Assembly (NCBI GenBank): GCA_021521415.1
Contig: JAIQDT010005016.1
Location: forward strand, 124,001-188,000
Origin: Bidens hawaiensis
Taxonomy: Eukaryota > Streptophyta > Magnoliopsida > Asterales > Asteraceae
Direction: 5' to 3'
DNA: 64,000 nt
Translations under genes and position numbers: made by a program
Notes under the pieces: generated by a model
The model's input: the letters and a program-made list of their open reading frames with translations, nothing else
What the model was told of the DNA's origin: nothing
Databases searched by the model: none
Shown here: in pieces, positions 1 through 12,117 of the stretch
Layout: each line of letters starts with the position of its first letter
Position numbering within the stretch: the stretch's first letter is position 1

Positions 1-81
1 GTCTGCGCAGCTCCACGCGCCAGACTCTTTACAAGGAAGCCTGCGTGAAGACCACCTGTTTCAGCGATACGCGAGACGAAC

Positions 82-341
82 TCTTCTCGCAGCGCGCTAA
101 GAATTGTAATTCTTCTCGCAGCGCGCTAAGAATGGTAGTTCTTCCCGCGACGCGCTAAGGATTTGTAGTTCTTCTCGCAGCGCGCTAAGGATCGTAGTTC
201 ATCCCTCGACGCGCGAAGAATTATAGTTCTTCCCGCGGCGCGCTAGGAATTTTAGTTCCTCCCGCGGCGCGCTAAGAAATGTGATTCTTCCCGCGGCGCG
301 CTTAGAAATGTAGTTCTTTCCGCGACGCGTTAAGGTTAGTT
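82..341 (+). repeat. 29-bp tandem array, about nine degenerate copies
   Basis: Eight full copies and one partial copy of a 29-bp unit, roughly TCTTCTCGCAGCGCGCTAAG followed by nine more variable bases. Copies differ at a few positions (CGCAGCG, CGCGACG, CGCGGCG). Each carries a CG-dense GCGCGC core, in contrast to the AT-rich surroundings. The array lies about 430 bp upstream of the TATA box of the same LTR, which is where retrotransposon U3 enhancer subrepeats usually lie. Confidence 0.85.
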
Positions 342-766
342 CTGTCTGCCTTCGCGCTCGCGCTCTCTTGACCTTTTGTGTCAGCCTTCTCGCGCTAAAC
401 CCTTTGAGTTTTCTTCTGTTTAATCTAGCCGTTTGCTTTTGTGTTGTCTTATCTTTTGTGCTGTTGACCTAATCTGCTTTATGTCTGAAAAGCCACTTTT
501 GGCGCAGCATGCGCACCAACCCCATTGGTTGGCAGAAAAGTGACTGACATTATCTTTGGAGATCTGCTTTTTCCATGCTTGACCAGTACCTTTATCTGAA
601 CCGCCCATGCCTTTTTTACTGTTCCCTGTCAGCTTTATCTTGCCTCTGCAGCTGCCATATCTTTCCATATCTTTTGCTTTTGGATTCTTATGCTTTTTGA
701 TATCTTTTGCTTGATCCTGTTAAAGATCTTTTCCCCTTTTCTAGGGATTATGTCTCCTAGGGTTTT

Positions 767-778
767 CCTATAAATAAT
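767..778 (+). promoter_or_regulatory. TATA box of the LTR remnant
   Basis: CCTATAAATAAT followed within 20-60 bp by an A/C-rich and then CT-rich leader-like stretch. This is the pattern of an LTR U3/R border. It is inferred from sequence only. Confidence 0.5.
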
Positions 779-1860
779 AATAATGTTTTAACACTACACA
801 CACAAAACACTTAATCTCTCCTGTTCTCTTACTCCTTGCTCTCTCTGCCGTCTTCCTCTCTGCCTCCGTCTTCCTCCCTGTTCTGCCCTGCTTTTCCGGT
901 AATATATATATATTATATATAATAATTTACTTATTAATTATGCTAACTTATAATCAAGACTTAAAACAAATCATTAAAACAATAATCTTATTTATAGGTT
1001 AACTTGTGCTTGTTTAAAGTTGGTTCTTGCTTTATCTTACACCGCATCGTTTATCAAGTGAGTAATCTCGTACCTAATCCCTTTTTATCTTTAATGTTTT
1101 GGGATGTTCATGTGTTCATACAAACTTAGAGTCTTAAACTTGTTTATGAACTTTAGTCGCGCAGTATCCCATGTGTTGAGGACGTAGACTTGGCTGTTTA
1201 TTTGTATGTGTGGATCATTAACCGTCTTGTCGGTCTATTCCGCAGTTTTCATGGTACCATTAGATGAACACGGGAGAACTATCGTTTATGATTTTCTCTT
1301 TTGTTTGCACATGCACAGTTTGTCTTGTTTGTGAGCTCAATTGTGAGCACTGGCAGTCTTATGAATCTTAGAGTTGGTCCCGATCAGATTACACCCTTGT
1401 TGAAAACCAGACATACACATGTTGCGCGCAGATTTATGGTTATCTATGTATTGTATTAAACTTGATTTCTCACCAACACGCAAGTGTTTGACGTTTATTT
1501 TAACACATGTTCAGGGTTGCAGTAGCTGTTTTGGAGCTTGTGGACACATAGGAAGTTTTCTTTATTTTGGACCTAGATTAAAATGTATCAAGACAAGCTA
1601 TTGCTGTTCGAATATTTTGATTTATAATATATTGATTTATGATGATTTATGTTATCTTACTTTTACTTTGCGCGTGCGCGAATGAATGTATTTATTAAAT
1701 ATTGACACCCAATAGTGTCACGAGTAATGAAACAATATGTGGCGCCCCGATGTATAATCCGCCTTTGGTCGGGGTGTTACAGATAGTATGTATGAATGTT
1801 ATGATGTGACTTGTTTATTACGTAAATACTGAACTGATATGAAGTGTGATATAGGCAGGT

Positions 1861-2285
1861 AGAGGTAGAGTGTGTTAGAAGTGGCAAGAGTCTAGTAAGG
1901 GTGTTAGTGGCATAACGTGAGCGCGTGATAGGGAAAGCCTGTACGTGCCATCGTTATTATGTGTGTATGATTGTTGATGTGAACTGCTTATTATGTAAAT
2001 GATATGAAGCGTGTTGTAGACAAGTAGAGGTAGAGCATGTTAGAAGTGGCAAGAGTCTAGTAAGGGTGTTAGTGGCATAACGTGAGCGCGTGATAGGGAA
2101 AGCCTGTACGTGCCATCGTTATTATGTGTGTATGATTGTTGATGTGAACTGCTTATTATGTAAATGATATGAAGCGTGTTGTAGACAAGTAGAGGTAGAG
2201 CGTGTTAGAAGTAGCAAGAGTCTAGTAAGAGTGTTAGTGGCATAACGATAGTACGTGGTAGGGTAAGCCTATACGTTCCTTCGTT
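1861..2285 (+). repeat. 165-bp tandem repeat, about 2.6 copies
   Basis: The word AGAGGTAGAG recurs at 1861, 2026 and 2191, a period of 165 bp. The first two copies are nearly identical over their length. The third is cut off by a switch to the 34-bp array. Each unit contains ggcaagagtctagtaag and gtggcataacg. Confidence 0.85.
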
Positions 2286-2470
2286 ATTAAAGTGGCAAAG
2301 TGGCATAACGTTATACGTTATTAAAGTGGCAAAGTGGCATAACGTTATACGTTATTAAAGTGGCATAACGTTTTACGTTATTAAAGTGGCAAAGTGGCAT
2401 AACGTTATACGTTATTAAAGTGGCAAAGTGGCATAACGTTATACGTTATTAAAGTGGCAAGGTGGCAAAG
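2283..2470 (+). repeat. 34-bp tandem array (aaagtggcataacgtta family)
   Basis: About five copies of a unit built from GTTATTAAAGTGGCAAAG and TGGCATAACGTTATAC, with one shorter variant. The shared word gtggcataacg links it to the 165-bp repeat next door, so it probably grew by slippage from that repeat. Confidence 0.8.
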
Positions 2471-2877
2471 TGGTAGGCGTAAATAAGAGGTTAAGTGGTA
2501 ATGTAAGCAGGTTAGATAGTGGACTACGTGTCTGCGGATACGTATATGATGCATGTAGTGGTTGTATGATAAGTTGCTTGATTAACTAGAACTCACTCAG
2601 CGTAGCTGACTTTTAGTATGCACGCAGGTGATCAGACCAAAGAACTAGCATGAGGATGGCACATGGCATGGATTGAACGGCTGGCATCTTAAGATGGAAG
2701 AAAAGATGTTTTAAATATAATGATTTGTTTTATAGTATCAAAGAAGAGATTGAATGTTTTGTATCGAATGCTTCAAGTAAACGTTTCCGCGGAAGTTTTA
2801 ATTAACTCTGATTGCAAGAACTGTGTTTATGAGTAAATCCGACGTTAAAGTAGGGCTACCGGGTTCGGGGCCTTACA

Positions 2878-5800
2878 ATTATAATAAAAGTATTATTAAA
2901 TACCTTAATATTTGAAAAATATCCCTCATGTTCACGATTATCACGTTATCAATTAACAAACTTATCACAAGTAACTCAATACCCCCAATAACTATCAATT
3001 ACATCTCAGTCATCACCCTCAAATTTTAAGTATTAACATTTTAATTTGTTATGCTTCGACAAAAATCTCATATCAAATCACCTCATTGATTATATCATCT
3101 ACTTAACAAATTGTCGTATAGATTATCTCATTTAAATTTTGAGTTATCCTTAAGTCATAATTAACACTAGCACAACTTATGTCGAATATCACTATTTTCT
3201 TAATAACTAATAAGAAATTTACCCAACTTATTATTTATACTCATTTAATCTCAATTTACATAATTATAGAAGGATTTCTACATCAAACAATATAGATCAT
3301 ATATTCTCTACACCCGCTTTATGACCACAAATACTGTCAAAGAGATAGCTCCTACAATCTCTAGGGTATAAATTCTAACTCAAAACGCTAATGCAATAAA
3401 TTTAATCTTGTTCACTAATTTCTTTCAGAGAAATTTCTATTCATTTACCCTTACTCACCCTCATAACAACGCATTGTTCTTTACTAATTCACATCGAGTT
3501 CAAATTATACCGGCACCGTACCGTACTACCATGCTCATTTAGCTTAAAACTATCAACTCTATGCCTTTCAGGCTTTCTTCATGTAACAAGATCGTTCTCG
3601 CTTATTCGATTCTAGACCCGCAAGACTTAATTTCATCAAGCTTACCTTGGTCAAACCTCGTTTCCACAAACCTATTCGAGGTGCCCCAAATCATTCGATC
3701 TCAATTATTTAAGTTTTCATAAGCTCAATTAACAAAGGTGTTTTGAATTAAACCAATCGTAGTTATGTTTTCACAAAGAAGATATTTATCGTCTTCATCA
3801 TTTTCGTCTAAACGTATTTTGTATTCAATTATATCTTAAGCGATTATTAGTCTAAATTAGTTATTTTGGAACAAACCCAACAAGGAAAATCCATCATTAC
3901 AAGTATCTTTTTCGCATACAATAAAATTTTTCTTATCTTTTTAAAGATCAATATCGTTGGTTGTCGTACTTATCTATACGTTTGGTTTTACTTAATCAAA
4001 AATTATAGGATTTGGTTCAACATTTCGTCAACTGATCAAAATATTTAGATCCTAATAAATCGAAACAATTTTTTTTTATTTTTCAATTATAAAAGACACA
4101 ATTTTGACAGTCGGTTATTAGTTAACCATATTATTCAATTTGTCTTTTCTCATTTACCTTGTTTGCTTATTAAATTATTAACAACGTGTCAATTTCTACC
4201 CTTAACTTTGATTTTTACCATTTTTGTACGTCGTTTATTTATTGATCTCATGCATTACAATTTACCTTTCATCTTATAAATTTTTTATTGTTGAAATTGA
4301 ATTGTTATAGTTCTATTATTAATTGAACTTGTCATTATTTAAACAAAATTATTTCTGCTATAGAATTTTATTTTTCATTCTTTAAGTTAATTTTCACTAT
4401 AAGAAAATAAATTTCATTGAATTCCCATTGTGATTTAATTGGAATTTTATTATTAATTTTCACTATTATCTAATGACATTTGCATGATTGTTGTCGAAAA
4501 CCTGCGGTGGTTCGTGGGTACCTCAACAATCCATTTTCATTCTTGTTAGATTTCGTTAATTAGTTGGAATCGCACGTTGGTTCGTAGATATTTCAGCTCC
4601 TTACTTCAATTTTTAATACATCTTGGGAATTTAAAATGTTTCGATGATTTCTTCAGCTGTTGTTGGAATAGTCATGGTGGTTCATGCATTTCCAGCTCCG
4701 CGTTTTCTTCTATTTAAATATATTATTTCTCAACTTGTCTATGTTTTTCATTATTACTTTAATATTCATTATTTATTTAATCTTCCATGATAAACTATGA
4801 ATATTGCAACTTCTTTATTTTAATTTTAACGATGTTATGGAGATAGGAAAATCCCTTGTAATTTGGGGATATTCCAATGAACCACTTTATACTATACCTA
4901 ATTTTAAAGATTTAATAGAAATAGGACTATCTCGGTGATTCGTGAATATCCGTTTCCCAATTTCATCTATTTACAATTTGTTTGTATACATAAATATTTG
5001 CATTAATATTTTTGCATTCTCAATTACTACTATCAGTACTTTAATATTATAATTTACCTCATCTTAAATACACAATTGCGATATTTCAATGTTGTATAAA
5101 GTTCTCTTTAAATTTCATGAGTTTCTCATTTAACTAAACTAAATCCCTCAGAGTCTTCGTTTAAATCTTGTTCAATTTGTACTCACGGTCTTATGAATTC
5201 TACCTTGAATGTTGCAATATTTAAAAATTTTCACAGATTATTATTTGTCTACAATTATCAATTAATTCCTTCATAAACTTTTGTTGATGTTATCCTTGCA
5301 ATCATAGAATTTTTGGTAAGTTCACGTAAATTTGTTAGTTGGCTCGTATCCCCACTCTCTTTCTTCACAATCGATCTTGTCGACGCATCATATATCCCAA
5401 CTTCAATGTTTCTGTTTCTCTTAACTTTTAAGTTACTTTAAAATTTTCACTAATTTCATTAATCAAATTTGAAAGTTCACCTAAATTACGTTATTAGAAA
5501 TATTTTTATAAAATCTTCTGATTTTACACTTATAATAAATCAACTCCCAATGGTCTTATGATATGTTAACACTTTCCTCATATTTATTATAAATTAATAA
5601 CTTTTCTCACAAATCATGCCTTTCAAGTATTTTGTAAACCACACGATGGGACGAGTTATGTGGACCATCCGACAACCTAAGTAATACATAATTATCGAAG
5701 TCCTCGCATGAAATCATAATGCGTGCAATTGTGTGTCATAACATAGAATCGAAAGTAGTTTGAGTAACGGTACAAATGCAGAGATGATAAGGACATAGTG

Positions 5801-5994
5801 GATACGCCGCTGGTATATCCTATATATAATTGCCCTTATCAGATTTGCATTTGGAGCGTTGTTTTGACTATTCAAAGTTCTGTATTATGATTACTTTTAA
5901 AAATTATATTTAAAATTTTCCGTTCCTCAAAATGTAATGGTTTAATTATATTATTCTTTAATTTCGGGACGGAATTCCCCAAAGTAGGGGAGAC
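2878..5994. other. AT-rich stretch without recognisable genes, probably decayed retroelement interior
   Basis: No long frame on either strand (the longest is about 60 codons). The composition is strongly T/A-rich. The stretch ends at a purine-rich tract (aaagtaggggagac, 5981-5994) directly before an LTR, so at least its right part is the old interior of a Ty3-type element whose coding sequence has decayed beyond reading. A loosely repeated motif around ggttcgtngatatttcagctcc occurs between 4498 and 4950. Confidence 0.45.
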
Positions 5995-8562
5995 TGTAAC
6001 AACTTGGATTTTTCATATAATATATACCCGACCCGTTTTCGTTATCGGGTTTAATTAACGAAGCATTGCGTTTATCGAGTCATTAATATTTTATTATTAT
6101 TGTTTATTTTATTTATTTATTTTATCAAAATAACTTTCATTCATATACAAATTACACCCTAAACTATAGTTTTAACCCCTTTATGCACCCACCTCCTTAG
6201 TACAAGGACTTATTTGCAAATATCATCATCATCATCATCATCATCGTACTCAGTATATCCCACCAATAGCAAAGCTATGGTAGGGTCTGAGGAGGGTAAG
6301 ATGTAGGCAGCCTTACCTCTACCCCATAGGGATAGAGAGGCTGCTTCCGGTGAGACCCCCGACTCGATAGTAGTTTTGCATCAAGCCTTGGACATAAGGC
6401 ACATAGCACTCAATCATCGGGACACCAGCTGATCGGTGCATGTACCCTTATCTTTCAGCTATCAACGCCACTACATGATGCCTGATTAACCGTCCGTCAC
6501 TTTTAACGTTATTTTCACGAGATTAGTAAAATAACGTCAAAATTAGTGCAATTTCACTTTTGCCAACCCGAGGGTTCACACATATATACATCATATGTGC
6601 GCACCGCAAGCAGGGCTAACTTATTTGCAAATATGATTACTATAATTCATTCAACCCATTAACCCAGAATGAAACCCGTTAACCCAGACCGGTTTAGGTC
6701 CAACCCATATACCCAAATTATTGTCTTGAGCGTAATTTTCGATGTATACATGGAATTGATCACAGGAATCGTTTATATTACATAATTGGGCATTCACCGA
6801 CATGTCTAATTAAAGAAAAAACGATCTGATATATAGGAATTGGGGTAATTACCAATCGGCGGCATTTCATAATACCATTAGGTCATTAACAGTTGTATTC
6901 AATCCGATTAAACCCGTCATGACGTTGCTGTGGGCATCGCAAGAAGGAACCCTATGATTAATTTCGTTTTTAAGCTGTCAATACATGTTCTTGACTCATC
7001 TTTTGGCCGTCGGTTTTGTGGTGACCGTTCACCATCGTTACGCATCAGGAGGATTTGGTAATTGTTGTATGATTTCAATTCGTTTTTAATCTAATTACAT
7101 TAACCCTAACCTTAACTGAACCAATATGCAACGGATTAATCGATTTAAAGATTAGGGTTCTTAAGTGTGTATATATATATATATAATTTGTACGTCTTAT
7201 AAGTATATAATGTTTTAAATAAACCTTATTGAAACCCAACAGTTTAAGTTCACGCTTTCTCGTCGTTAAACGTCTTTATAAAATTTTATCTTTATTATAT
7301 ATGTATTAATTTTAGACAAGAATAGAACAAACGTATTAGATATATTTTTATCGTTAAATTTCGTTAGCAATTTAAAATGCAAATTTGCTTAAATAATATT
7401 ATTATTATAAATATTTATTTAAAAACGTTTATGTTATAATTATTTAATTATAGTATTATATCTCAATTTATATTTACTCAAATCATTTTATTTAATTGGT
7501 GTATTTAATTGTTTTATTTAGATATTTATATAAAAATGTATTATATTGTGTATTAGTGGTATTTTATAAATAATGAAACAAATAATCATCGTATATATAA
7601 ATGATTAACAATAATGTTGTTTTGCATAAATAATAACAATAGATTTCCATCGAACAATCAATAACATTACAATACCCAACCATAACTCAAATCACCAAAA
7701 TCTTAATTTATTAAATCATGTTATCTCATTATTAATTAATTTATAATATTATGTTATTAGGAATCCTTAATGGTAAATCCCGAAGGGTTCACATCCTCAC
7801 TTGTGTTTTGTTCTACTAATCAGGTGAGTAATCACTCCCCTATTTTACTTGTTTTCAAATGTTTTGGGGACACTTGCGTACCATTTATCTTATTATTTAT
7901 CAAACGCAAACTGTGATCTTTGTGCTGTGTATCAATTGAATCTCAATGATAGTCTGTTACTTGCTATTTGTTTACTTGCTTACTTGAATTGCATTCGGAG
8001 AGGTCCACCATAATCTCATTATAGTATGATCATACGACCGTCGTAGTGGCCGGAGCCCGATCGCATTGGCAATGGTTTCACCGACACCTCATTTTTGGTA
8101 ACCAATGCCCATTCGCATGGCAACGGTTTCGCCCTTTCTTTATGGTTGAGTGTTTATGTATGTACTATGGTTTAATTGTTTATACTCACAGATAACAGTT
8201 TTGCCTATTTTTTTTCACTTATATCATTATATATTATTACCATTTTTGTTTGTGTCAAAACTGGTGATCTACTCACTCAACATGTGTTGTTGACAAACAT
8301 ATATTTTGTACGCATTTGCAAGTTATAGATTTGGATTGCTTATTGAACTAAAGCTCACATAGAGATGACTTTAGAATAAAACATATACAAGAATAGTTGG
8401 TTTTGTATTTGTAATTTTCTTTATTTTTGTTGTATATGAATGTTGTTTGATAATATATAAATTAATTAGATATTGTCGCTTTATAATTTCATGATAGTAA
8501 CCTTGTGAGTTGTGACAATCAGTTCACGCCCCGTCATTTCCGCCGTAGGTTGGGGTGTGACA
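5995..8562 (+). mobile_element. retrotransposon 3' LTR (2.57 kb including a nested SINE)
   Basis: The left end TGTAACAACTTGG follows a polypurine tract (GTAGGGGAGA), and the right end is GGTTGGGGTGTGACA, so both termini have TG...CA form. The 5 bp before the left end (gagac) do not match those after the right end (tgcac), as expected for a 3' LTR whose left neighbour is the element's interior. The terminus is similar to the LTR ending at 1781. A SINE with its own 16-bp duplication sits inside. Confidence 0.65.
6224..6618 (-). mobile_element. SINE insertion with GAT-repeat tail and 16-bp target duplication
   Basis: The 395-bp segment is bounded by perfect direct repeats ACTTATTTGCAAATAT at 6208-6223 and 6619-6634. 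Read on the minus strand it ends in a (GAT)n tail (6224-6247). The 3' half (6250-6370) is the widespread plant repeat containing taccatagctttgctattgg and a ggtctcaccggaagcagcc block. The 5' region has weak tRNA-like promoter words, so a tRNA origin is plausible but not proven. It has inserted into the LTR at 5995-8562. The family name is not assigned. Confidence 0.8.
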
Positions 8563-8947
8563 TGCACCCTCTTTGGTCTACCATGAGAAAGGTGTGGTCT
8601 AGCAAAAACCAGAAATTGAAGAGAACAGCAAGAGAGATGAACCATAATTCAAACTTGTATTAATTGATGATAATTTTGTTACATGTATCGTATTTACAAT
8701 ATTGATTAACACCAATCGAAATACGCTCCGATTCTAAAAATATCGCACTTTATATTCTAAAACATACCAATATTACCTAATGCTATTTACAAGTTTGATC
8801 CTTCTAAAAATTACATAACCGCTATCTACTATACTAGAGACACATTAAATCATACATTTAAAAGATTAATATCTAATAAACTCCTGTAGCTCCATTAAAA
8901 GCTTTCATTGCATCTAATAAACTCCTGTAGCTCCATTGATTTTGTCT

Positions 8948-9871
8948 TCACTTCCGAAGAGGCGCCTCTTGGTTTACTTTGGATTTGAAGTCTACAGCCT
9001 GCAAATTTGGACTACAAAATTGTAATTAGTAAAGAGAACTACATAAAACTAAACAATTAATGATAAAAAAAATGATATAGGAACTCAGCATGTTTGTTGA
9101 ACATAAAAAGTGTAAAAGAGAATGGAATGATAATACATCTGAACTCTAGCCTGTGTGTGCGCTTAAGATAACTAAACAAACTCTTACATTCATTTCTGGT
9201 AGCAAGGTGATATGTGCATACACTTCGTCTATGTCTCGTTCAACCTACATAGTCACAAAATTTGTATGAAGTTTCCTTTTTAAAAAAATAAAACATACAT
9301 ATAAAACTTCAACAAACATAAATCTGAGTTTTACTCACTTGTTCCATATGCCTTTGTGGAAAATAATAAACACGTTCTACGTGTTTTGGCATACTAACAA
9401 GTGGGCCCGCACATGATTTCCACAGTTCTTTGAACATAGCATCTGCACAAGTTTAAGAACATAAAAGTGAGTATAAATAACAAGTGGACACATACTTGAT
9501 TTGAGTTCAAACAGAGGAATACCTTGAATCGATTCATCAATTCATCGATGCTTCAACCTGAACAAAATCCATAAATAGAACTAGTTAATTAAATTATAAA
9601 TATAAAACTTGAACAAATTACTTAGATCAATCTGTAATTAGCTCTCTTGTTCCATTTGGCATGCACAATGCACATATGGAAATATGGCCTGCACACAAGT
9701 GCGTTTTGGCGGACCTGCATATATGATGGTGACCAAATTAGATGAAATTCAACAGGTAGATATATAAATTGAAAAGTCTTAAAGGTTTAGCATTACGTAC
9801 CATGAGCTTGTACGGCTATGAACAATCAACATGTTATAAGAGATTGGCATTCCTTCTTCTGTTTCCTCCAT
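8948..9871 (-). pseudogene. ARF-like N-terminal exon fragments (auxin response factor pseudogene)
   Basis: Three minus-strand blocks with proper splice borders read like the start of an auxin response factor. 9339-9442 encodes [14 protein letters not shown] followed by [14 protein letters not shown], the conserved region before the B3 DNA-binding domain. 9188-9244 encodes DEVYAHITLLPE. 8948-8998 gives a short tail ending in a stop. No B3 domain, middle region or dimerisation domain follows. Further upstream, 9655-9715 is a diverged second copy of the YFPQ-HMEQ exon, and 9538-9575 encodes VEASMN followed by stop codons. An unrelated first-exon-like block with ATG and a gtacgt donor lies at 9801-9871. 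Spliced, the fragments could give at most a peptide of about 70 residues. Duplicated, internally stopped exons argue for a pseudogene. Confidence 0.7.
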
Positions 9872-11228
9872 GATTAAAAAATCCGAAAACATTACAAAGA
9901 AATTATCACGACGCCTGCTTCACCGACGGTGGCTAGACAAGCTACACAATTAAAAAATGGTGGGACAGGACTAAGAGAAGCAACTAGGGTTGTTTTTATA
10001 GTGAAGAGTTTCAATTTAGTCCCTCATGAGATATCTTAGTATTAAATAATAGTTATCTTTTTGTAATGGGATTCCTAAAATCTCATTATATTGTATAGAG
10101 ATTGTTATGAATAAGGACAAACTAATATGAGTATAGTTTAAACATTGGGCTGTAAATTTGCAGGTTTACTCTAGCTCATAAAGGATCAAAACTTACAGTT
10201 ATTAAACTTATAAACATCATTTAGTTTTATTATTGTTATTTGTAATTAATACTTGTACTTATATGTTATTATTAGTATTTATGATAATATTTGTGATCAG
10301 GTAACATTAGTACACGGCTGCAAAAAACATACCGTTACCAAAACTGTTGTTTTTGGCACCTAAACGTTGCAACGGTTACAAGAGACAGTTACCCGTCAAA
10401 TGTGTGTATAAATAAACATGAAGATGTACAATAACATTTACCGAGATTAATCGTATTATATTTGATTGATCCATTTCGATTTGTCACCGTGTTTATATAA
10501 ATTTGTGTTCTTGATTGCCAATAACGTACAATGCCTAGGCATATTTTATTGAGCTTTGATAAAAAATACGCAAGATGTTGGGCACTGATCAAACTCAGAT
10601 TCTTGACGTTGGAAACTTTGCACCTCTTTGAGCATGATTGCTTGCGTGCGGATTCCATTAGGGAACCCATTGTAGGGCCAATATTCTATATTAGTTTTAG
10701 GATTGTGTATGTCTTTATATTCGCTAAAAGTCGGTGTAATACGTACCTCAGTATGTTTATTGTGTAAGGACAAAATGTAAATGTTGGAGAAATGGGGACC
10801 CTATATAAAGGGTCACTTAACCCATTTCTCCACAACATTTGAACATAAACCCTTTGCATTATTATTGTCTAACGCTAAAACTCTCTACCTCCCTCACCCT
10901 CTTCGTAGTTTTCGGCCCACATCCACACACCACAAGATCCGAGATCTCGGTCTAGCTAGTTGTTTCCGCCAACTAGTTGTGATGTTGATCCAAGAACGAC
11001 TAATACTTAGTTTGTTGTGTTGTTTGATCCGGTCACGGGACCTACACCCATTCCTTCATCTATTAGCGAACCTCCAAACTCCATAAGGTTTGTAATTGTA
11101 ATAACACCTTATGTATAATTTTTGTTTGCTAGTACTTGCGATCGAACTCAATATATACTGTAGTGTTTTATATTTATAAACGAAATGCGCACAGGGATCT
11201 AAGTATATCAAAAACCTGAGTTAGGGTT
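9872..11228. other. intergenic, short unsupported frames and an LTR-like promoter hairpin
   Basis: Several overlapping frames of 70-100 codons occur on both strands (10389-11086), but none has recognisable protein character or codon bias, and they shadow each other. A TATA-like word inside a hairpin is found at 10786-10831. The stretch 10780-11160 resembles an old copia-type LTR and leader. The intact copia element has inserted at its right edge. Confidence 0.4.
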
Positions 11229-11233
11229 TATAT
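11229..11233 (+). repeat. target-site duplication, left copy (TATAT)
   Basis: TATAT directly before the 5' LTR matches TATAT at 19427-19431 directly after the 3' LTR. This gives the exact borders of the copia insertion. Confidence 0.9.
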
Positions 11234-12117
11234 TGTTGGAATTACGTATGCCCGAGACACATATTTATATTAATGTGGCTAACTGTGTTTGATCCAAGTC
11301 GGGTCATACCCAATAACAAGCTAGACAACACCAAATGTATTCTTTTAATGATTTGATCATTTAAACGAATACCGAACACTACGCGTTTAGAAAATTGGTT
11401 TTCTAAACAAACACACTTGAGGATTTAAATAAATTATTTGGATAATTTGTTTATATAAATTAATTATTTAATTGGTTAAATAATTAAGATAGCATGTATG
11501 TTTTATAAAATTAGTTTTATAAAATATGAGATGGAGATGTTTTAAATGTTAAAACACAAAACAAAAAAAAAAAAAAGGAAAAAAAAAAGGAAAACAAACA
11601 AAACCGGCCACCCATGTGGGGTGGTGGTTTTACCCAATCAAACTCTTTGGTTCCTTTTAATCCTCCATTTTCCCATACATGCATTTTGGTCTTGGGTTTT
11701 GTTATTATTCAAGAGTTGAATCAAGTCACAAAGACTCTCCTTTCTCTCTCAAAAACTCACGGCCATATTGGCTCAAATTGGGAGTTTTGTGAGCTTCAAA
11801 TTGGTGTTCAAATCCTAGCACAAATTGGTGTTGTTGCTACATAAGCTTGGGGTATACAAAGCTTGAGGGTTTCTCCTTTGCAACCTTGCCATTTGAAGAC
11901 ATCATCTTCTTCATCCATCTACATCTTCTTCAAAAGGTAAAAAGAGGTACATTTACATTATGTGAGCATTTTGTTCTTGTAATATTGATCTTTGGCTTTG
12001 GGTTTTAGTTTTACATAATGGTATGTTCAATAACAAGTTTTAAAATATAAGCTTCCGTTGCGTTTTCTAGTTAAATGTGGTTAACTTGACTTTGATAAAC
12101 TTGTATAAAACCCAACA
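11234..12117 (+). repeat. copia 5' LTR (884 bp)
   Basis: It starts TGTTGGAATTACG and ends AAACCCAACA, so the terminal TGTTGG is complemented by CCAACA. A TATA-like word (tttatataaatt) lies near 11450. The A-rich run at 11565-11592 is interrupted by two GG pairs, whereas the 3' copy has one. Confidence 0.95.

Larger units (their letters stand above)
1..1781 (+). mobile_element. LTR remnant, right part of a retrotransposon LTR
   Basis: The window opens inside what looks like a long terminal repeat. It has a GC-rich subrepeat array (82-341), a TATA box (767-778) followed by a pyrimidine-rich stretch, and a right end reading GGTCGGGGTGTTACA at 1767-1781, a typical ...CA terminus. The last 40 bases resemble the end of the LTR at 5995-8562: both have a gcgccccg block, then tccgcc, then ggGGTGTtaca or ggGGTGTgaca. 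No primer-binding site follows 1781, so this is more likely a 3' or solo LTR than a 5' LTR. The left end lies outside the window. Confidence 0.6.
1782..2877 (+). mobile_element. second LTR-like fragment with internal tandem arrays
   Basis: The block abuts the end of the first LTR and closes at 2863-2877 with GTTCGGGGCCTTACA, the same style of LTR terminus. It contains a 165-bp repeat and a 34-bp repeat (listed separately). No coding frame is seen. It is best read as the 3' part of a different LTR brought next to the first by nesting or rearrangement. Its left border is uncertain. Confidence 0.45.

Noticed and set aside
82..341. CRISPR-like direct repeats
   Set aside because: Units are contiguous without unique spacers, and the DNA is clearly plant nuclear.
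420..668. 82-codon minus-strand frame
   Set aside because: It lies in the LTR remnant upstream of the TATA box and has no recognisable features.
10389..11086. Four mutually overlapping frames of 75-101 codons
   Set aside because: They overlap on opposite strands and none has recognisable domains or a credible gene structure.
11614..11844. 76-codon frame in the copia LTR, also at 18857-19153
   Set aside because: It lies wholly within the LTR, is identical only because the LTRs are recent copies, and has no protein character.
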